A stretch of 64,000 nucleotides of DNA from contig JAEWFZ010000034.1 in the NCBI GenBank assembly GCA_023388535.1, positions 1 to 64,000 on the forward strand, read 5' to 3'. This document shows, one piece after another, positions 61,139 to 64,000 of this stretch. Source of the DNA: Bacillota bacterium (lineage in GTDB: Bacteria; Bacillota_I; Bacilli_A; Erysipelotrichales; Erysipelotrichaceae). Position numbers and translations under genes: made by a program. How positions within the stretch are numbered: position 1 is the first letter of the stretch; each line of letters begins with the position of its first letter. The notes under the pieces are model-generated. The model was not told the DNA's origin, did no database searches, and saw only the letters and a list, made by a program, of their open reading frames with translations.

Positions 61139-61166
61139 ATTATATCAAATCTTTGATTGTTTTCAA
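61139..61166 (-). promoter_or_regulatory. alaS T-box promoter
   Basis: Minus-strand TTGAAA and TATAAT, 16 bases apart, with TGA before the -10 (extended). The -35 overlaps the recD2 stop codon. Confidence 0.8.
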
Positions 61167-63325
61167 TTCTGAGTCTTCATTAACGCTTCCATGGTTTCTA
61201 ATAAATGGGTTTTAATTGATGAAGAGCGATCTTGAGCGGCTCCGTCCTTAAAGACGTTTTCATCACCGACTAAGATAAGTGCTTTGCTGGAACGGGTGAT
61301 GGCTGTATACAACAAGCGCCGTTGCATCATAAATCGATGTTGACTAGTACCGATTACCACGACAATAGGATGTTCCGAGCCTTGAGCTTTATGTACAGAA
61401 ATACAATAGGCGTGACGTAAATTTAGGAAGTTATCGCTGGTGTATTCGACGATGGTACCATCAAAATCAACTACCAAACGTCGCTTACCATCGAAACTAT
61501 TGGTTTCATCTTCTACTTCGATTAAAATCCCAATATCGCCATTAAAAACAAAATCATCGGGCTGATTTTTCAGTTGTAAAAGTTTATCGCCCTCGCGAAA
61601 GATAACCGACCCCACATTAATTTGACGTTTGGATGGATGGGCTGGGTTAAAAGACTTTTGTAAATCATAATTGATAGCATCAATGCCATGACTACCAGCA
61701 TATTTAGCAGCCAAGATTTGAACTTGTTCAATGTCATAGCCATTATTTAAAGCGTTAGTAACAATTTGATTTAATACCGGTAGTATTTGGTTATTGGTTT
61801 GATAGAAGCGAATATCTTGAGTACAAAGCTGACGATCAAAGATACCTTGATTTACTTGTTGGGCTAACGTAATAATTTGTGAGCCCTCTTCTTGACGATA
61901 ATTATGATTCAATGTGGTAGTGTGAAAAAGTTCTGATTCGATTAAATCACGAATTAAAAAACCAGGAGCTACCGAAGGCAGCTGATCCTTATCGCCGATA
62001 AATAAAATCTTTCGCACCCGATGTAAGGCTTGGGTTAAATTAGCCATCGTCCACTGATCGACCATCGAAAACTCGTCAATGATTAAAATATCAGTATCTA
62101 AAGGATTGGATAATTTTCGGCCAAAAGTATTGGTTTCTAAATCCCATTCCAAGAGCGAATGAATCGTTGTGACTTCAACATTGGTTATTTCTTTCAACCG
62201 TTTAGCCGCTCGTCCGGTCGGCGCACAAACCGATAATTGATAGCTCGGATAAAGCTGTCGGCAAAGCGCGATAATAGCCGTCACGATAGTTGTTTTCCCA
62301 CTACCTGGACCTCCAGTTATTAACGATTTGTCATATTTAAAGAAATTACTAATCGCTTCGATTTGTGAATCATCGTATCTAATTCTTTCTTGTGCTTCAA
62401 AACGCTTTATTTCATCGGCTAAATAAGCGGTTACCGGCTCAAGCGTATAGATTGGGAAATTAACAAAAAAATCTGCACAAGTCTTTAGCGCCCAATACTG
62501 TGAATTATGAAACAAGCGACCATCTAGATCAACAATTTTCTTATTCTCAATTGCTAAGGTTAGTCCTTGTTGAAACTTATCCTCGTCTAGTTTATATTTA
62601 TTAAAGCGTCTGAATAAGCTCTCTTGATCGGTATAGGTCGATCCGGTTTGCATCGCTTCTTGAAGCACTTCATAAGTACAGATGGCTTCTAAACGTTTCG
62701 GATCGATTTCACTAAACCCAAGTTTATCCGCGATTTTGTCACAAGTTTTAAAACCAATACCGTCGATATCATCAATAAGTTGATAGGGATTTTCAATAAT
62801 TTTGTCGTAGGCTTGATCGCTATAAACTGCGTTGATTTTCATCGCTTGACGCATGGTGATACCACTGGTCGTCAAAAGCGCAATCGTTTCGTCTAAATCA
62901 TCTAAGCGCTCTAAACCGGCTCTTAGTACTTCTTGTTGTTTTCTACTCAACACTTTTGTACTGATGACAAAATTTGGATTTTCTTTTACTTCTAACAAAA
63001 CCGTTTCCCCGTATGTATCGACTAAGCGCTCAGCGCTAACTTTACCAATCCCAGGAAATAGTGAGGAAGATATAAAACTAATTATATTTATTCTATCGCT
63101 TGGCGTATAACTACTAATTGCGTCAACTTTGAATTGAATGCCATAGCGGTAATGATCAACAAACTCCCCTTCTACCCGATACATTAAATCGGAGGATAAT
63201 TCTGGAAAGTATCCGGTAATCGTAACGATATCTTCGCTTAGATCGTCCAGCTGAAAAAGATAAACCGAGTAAAGGTTATCTTCATTAAAATATAATTTAC
63301 GAACAATTTTTCCAGATAATAACAA
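61163..63325 (-). CDS. recD2: RecD2-type DNA helicase
   Basis: This 5'-3' helicase acts in DNA repair without RecBC. N-terminal domain, helix-hairpin-helix region (FPGIGKVSAERL), then SF1 helicase motifs: Walker A GGPGSGKT at 338-345, DEFSMVD, and motif VI region YTAITR. The 720 residues are typical of RecD2/YrrC. The start is TTG at 63325 with AGGAG six bases upstream. It lies upstream of alaS, as in B. subtilis. Confidence 0.93.
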   Translation of the reverse strand: MLLSGKIVRKLYFNEDNLYSVYLFQLDDLSEDIVTITGYFPELSSDLMYRVEGEFVDHYRYGIQFKVDAISSYTPSDRINIISFISSSLFPGIGKVSAERLVDTYGETVLLEVKENPNFVISTKVLSRKQQEVLRAGLERLDDLDETIALLTTSGITMRQAMKINAVYSDQAYDKIIENPYQLIDDIDGIGFKTCDKIADKLGFSEIDPKRLEAICTYEVLQEAMQTGSTYTDQESLFRRFNKYKLDEDKFQQGLTLAIENKKIVDLDGRLFHNSQYWALKTCADFFVNFPIYTLEPVTAYLADEIKRFEAQERIRYDDSQIEAISNFFKYDKSLITGGPGSGKTTIVTAIIALCRQLYPSYQLSVCAPTGRAAKRLKEITNVEVTTIHSLLEWDLETNTFGRKLSNPLDTDILIIDEFSMVDQWTMANLTQALHRVRKILFIGDKDQLPSVAPGFLIRDLIESELFHTTTLNHNYRQEEGSQIITLAQQVNQGIFDRQLCTQDIRFYQTNNQILPVLNQIVTNALNNGYDIEQVQILAAKYAGSHGIDAINYDLQKSFNPAHPSKRQINVGSVIFREGDKLLQLKNQPDDFVFNGDIGILIEVEDETNSFDGKRRLVVDFDGTIVEYTSDNFLNLRHAYCISVHKAQGSEHPIVVVIGTSQHRFMMQRRLLYTAITRSSKALILVGDENVFKDGAAQDRSSSIKTHLLETMEALMKTQN

Positions 63326-63334
63326 ATTTAACTC

Positions 63335-64000
63335 CTATAACAAGTAAAACATTAACGCGGCTTGAATGCCATTATAAATAAAGTGAATCAGCATCGGATT
63401 AATGATTGATTTACTTTTTAAATACGATCTTCCTAAGAAATATCCTAAACTTACATAAACGGGTAAGTTTAGTAATTGAATCCATTGTTTAGTTATCAAA
63501 ACGCTAATTAAGTGGATCGCTCCAAACAGCAATGAAGAAATCCACAAAGTACTCGTAGGTTTAGCAAAATCAATCATCGCATAGCGAAACGTAAGTTCTT
63601 CCAGTAAGGCGGCACCAAAGGTAATATTTAACACCATTATTAATGGGTACTTCTTAAAAATGGATTCAATGATGGCTTGGTTATCCGCTTTTGGCGGTTC
63701 AAATAAAGCACTAATTATGTAGGAAATAATAAACAACGTGACAAACATCATCAATATCGTTTGACCAACGAGTTTCCAATCGATTTTCTCAATGTTTAAA
63801 TGTTTATTAATTTCAGGTTTAGCAATTAAATACCCAATAACAATCGCTAAAGCGCTGGATAAAAGCGTTGCTATTATGCTTTCTAAGTCTTGCTCTAAAG
63901 CGAAAGGTTTAATTAAAATCGTAAAAAGGATGGAATACAAAAACATATTTCCGATAAAGTAATTTAATATCAGAAAGGTTCGCTGATTGTTATTTGGTTG
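63335..64000 (-). CDS. CPBP-family membrane protease, 5' end cut by the window
   Basis: An Abi/CaaX-type intramembrane protease. The frame shows EELTFR (the EExxxR glutamates), a histidine in GAIHLISVL and NPMLIHFIYN. About 222 residues are visible. The reading frame continues without a stop past an internal ATG at 63946 to the window edge, and the added residues form a membrane helix (FLILNYFIGNMFLYS), so the real start is outside. Roles of this family range from peptide immunity to prenyl-protein processing. The substrate is unknown. It precedes recD2 by 9 bases. Confidence 0.85.
   Translation of the reverse strand, partial: QPNNNQRTFLILNYFIGNMFLYSILFTILIKPFALEQDLESIIATLLSSALAIVIGYLIAKPEINKHLNIEKIDWKLVGQTILMMFVTLFIISYIISALFEPPKADNQAIIESIFKKYPLIMVLNITFGAALLEELTFRYAMIDFAKPTSTLWISSLLFGAIHLISVLITKQWIQLLNLPVYVSLGYFLGRSYLKSKSIINPMLIHFIYNGIQAALMFYLL

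Noticed and set aside
1..64000. Insertion sequence, phage, CRISPR array, tRNA or rRNA
   Set aside because: No transposase, integrase, spaced direct repeats or cloverleaf sequence noticed. The gaps are short and largely explained by leaders, promoters and terminators.

Overview
The window comes from a low-GC Bacillota chromosome. It uses the standard genetic code: TGA is a genuine stop at the ends of nth, pnp and comEA. It carries the peptidoglycan and division genes murC, a class A penicillin-binding protein, mltG, gpsB, rodZ-like and ftsK, plus natural-competence genes. Several traits recall Mollicutes relatives: nadD fused to yqeK, a BmpA/NupOPQ nucleoside uptake system, and compact overlapping operons. 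My best reading is a walled, competence-bearing relative of Mollicutes or Erysipelotrichia-like Bacilli. I cannot name the genus. No insertion sequence, prophage, CRISPR array, tRNA or rRNA gene was seen. This is a core-genome region, almost entirely coded on the minus strand.

Layout. 1-1611: nicotinate phosphoribosyltransferase (plus strand) with palindromes in front of it. 1625-6650: nucleoside ABC importer (two permeases, ATPase, lipoprotein). 6651-12290: ftsK, RNase J2-like, miaB and a 58-residue ferredoxin. 12333-17290: ymdB, rny, recA, pgsA, rodZ-like. 17314-18689: RNase P RNA, gpsB, then divergent recU-ponA. 21858-27458: a nine-gene minus-strand operon (yqeH, yhbY, nadD-yqeK, rsfS, yqeM, mtnN, ypmB-like, dnaD, nth). 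27513-33986: a HAD-like pseudo-enzyme, parC-parE, plsY, a lipoprotein and a small membrane protein. 33987-37600: tyrS with a T-box, ccpA, ytxH-like, ytxG. 37586-44891: pnp-pepV-trmB-M42 peptidase-proline-rich protein-murC. 45019-50434: rpsO, hemW, mazG, lepA, a membrane protein, fmt, and rpsT on the plus strand. 50456-55495: serine dehydratase, holA, comEC, comEA, greA. 55521-64000: udk, mltG, yrzB-like, ruvX, yrzL, alaS with a T-box, recD2, and a CPBP protease cut by the window end.

Many neighbourhoods match Bacillus subtilis order: dnaD-nth-recU-ponA, yqeH to yqeM, plsY-parE-parC, murC-ytxG-ytxH-ccpA-tyrS, and recD2-alaS-yrzL-ruvX-yrzB-mltG-udk-greA. That synteny supports many calls, including ccpA, yrzB, ypmB and rnjB. 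Promoters here often carry an extended -10 (TGnTATAAT-like), and two genes appear leaderless.

No wholly new multi-gene system was found. The best leads are: a comEA start codon lying in the loop of the greA terminator; a bidirectional promoter driving a leaderless HAD pseudo-enzyme; a proline-rich protein with a repeated SP(M/I)(F/Y)G motif coupled to murC; a class A PBP ending in a FIVAR-like domain and VPETG; and a DUF1292 protein with a His9/Cys tail.
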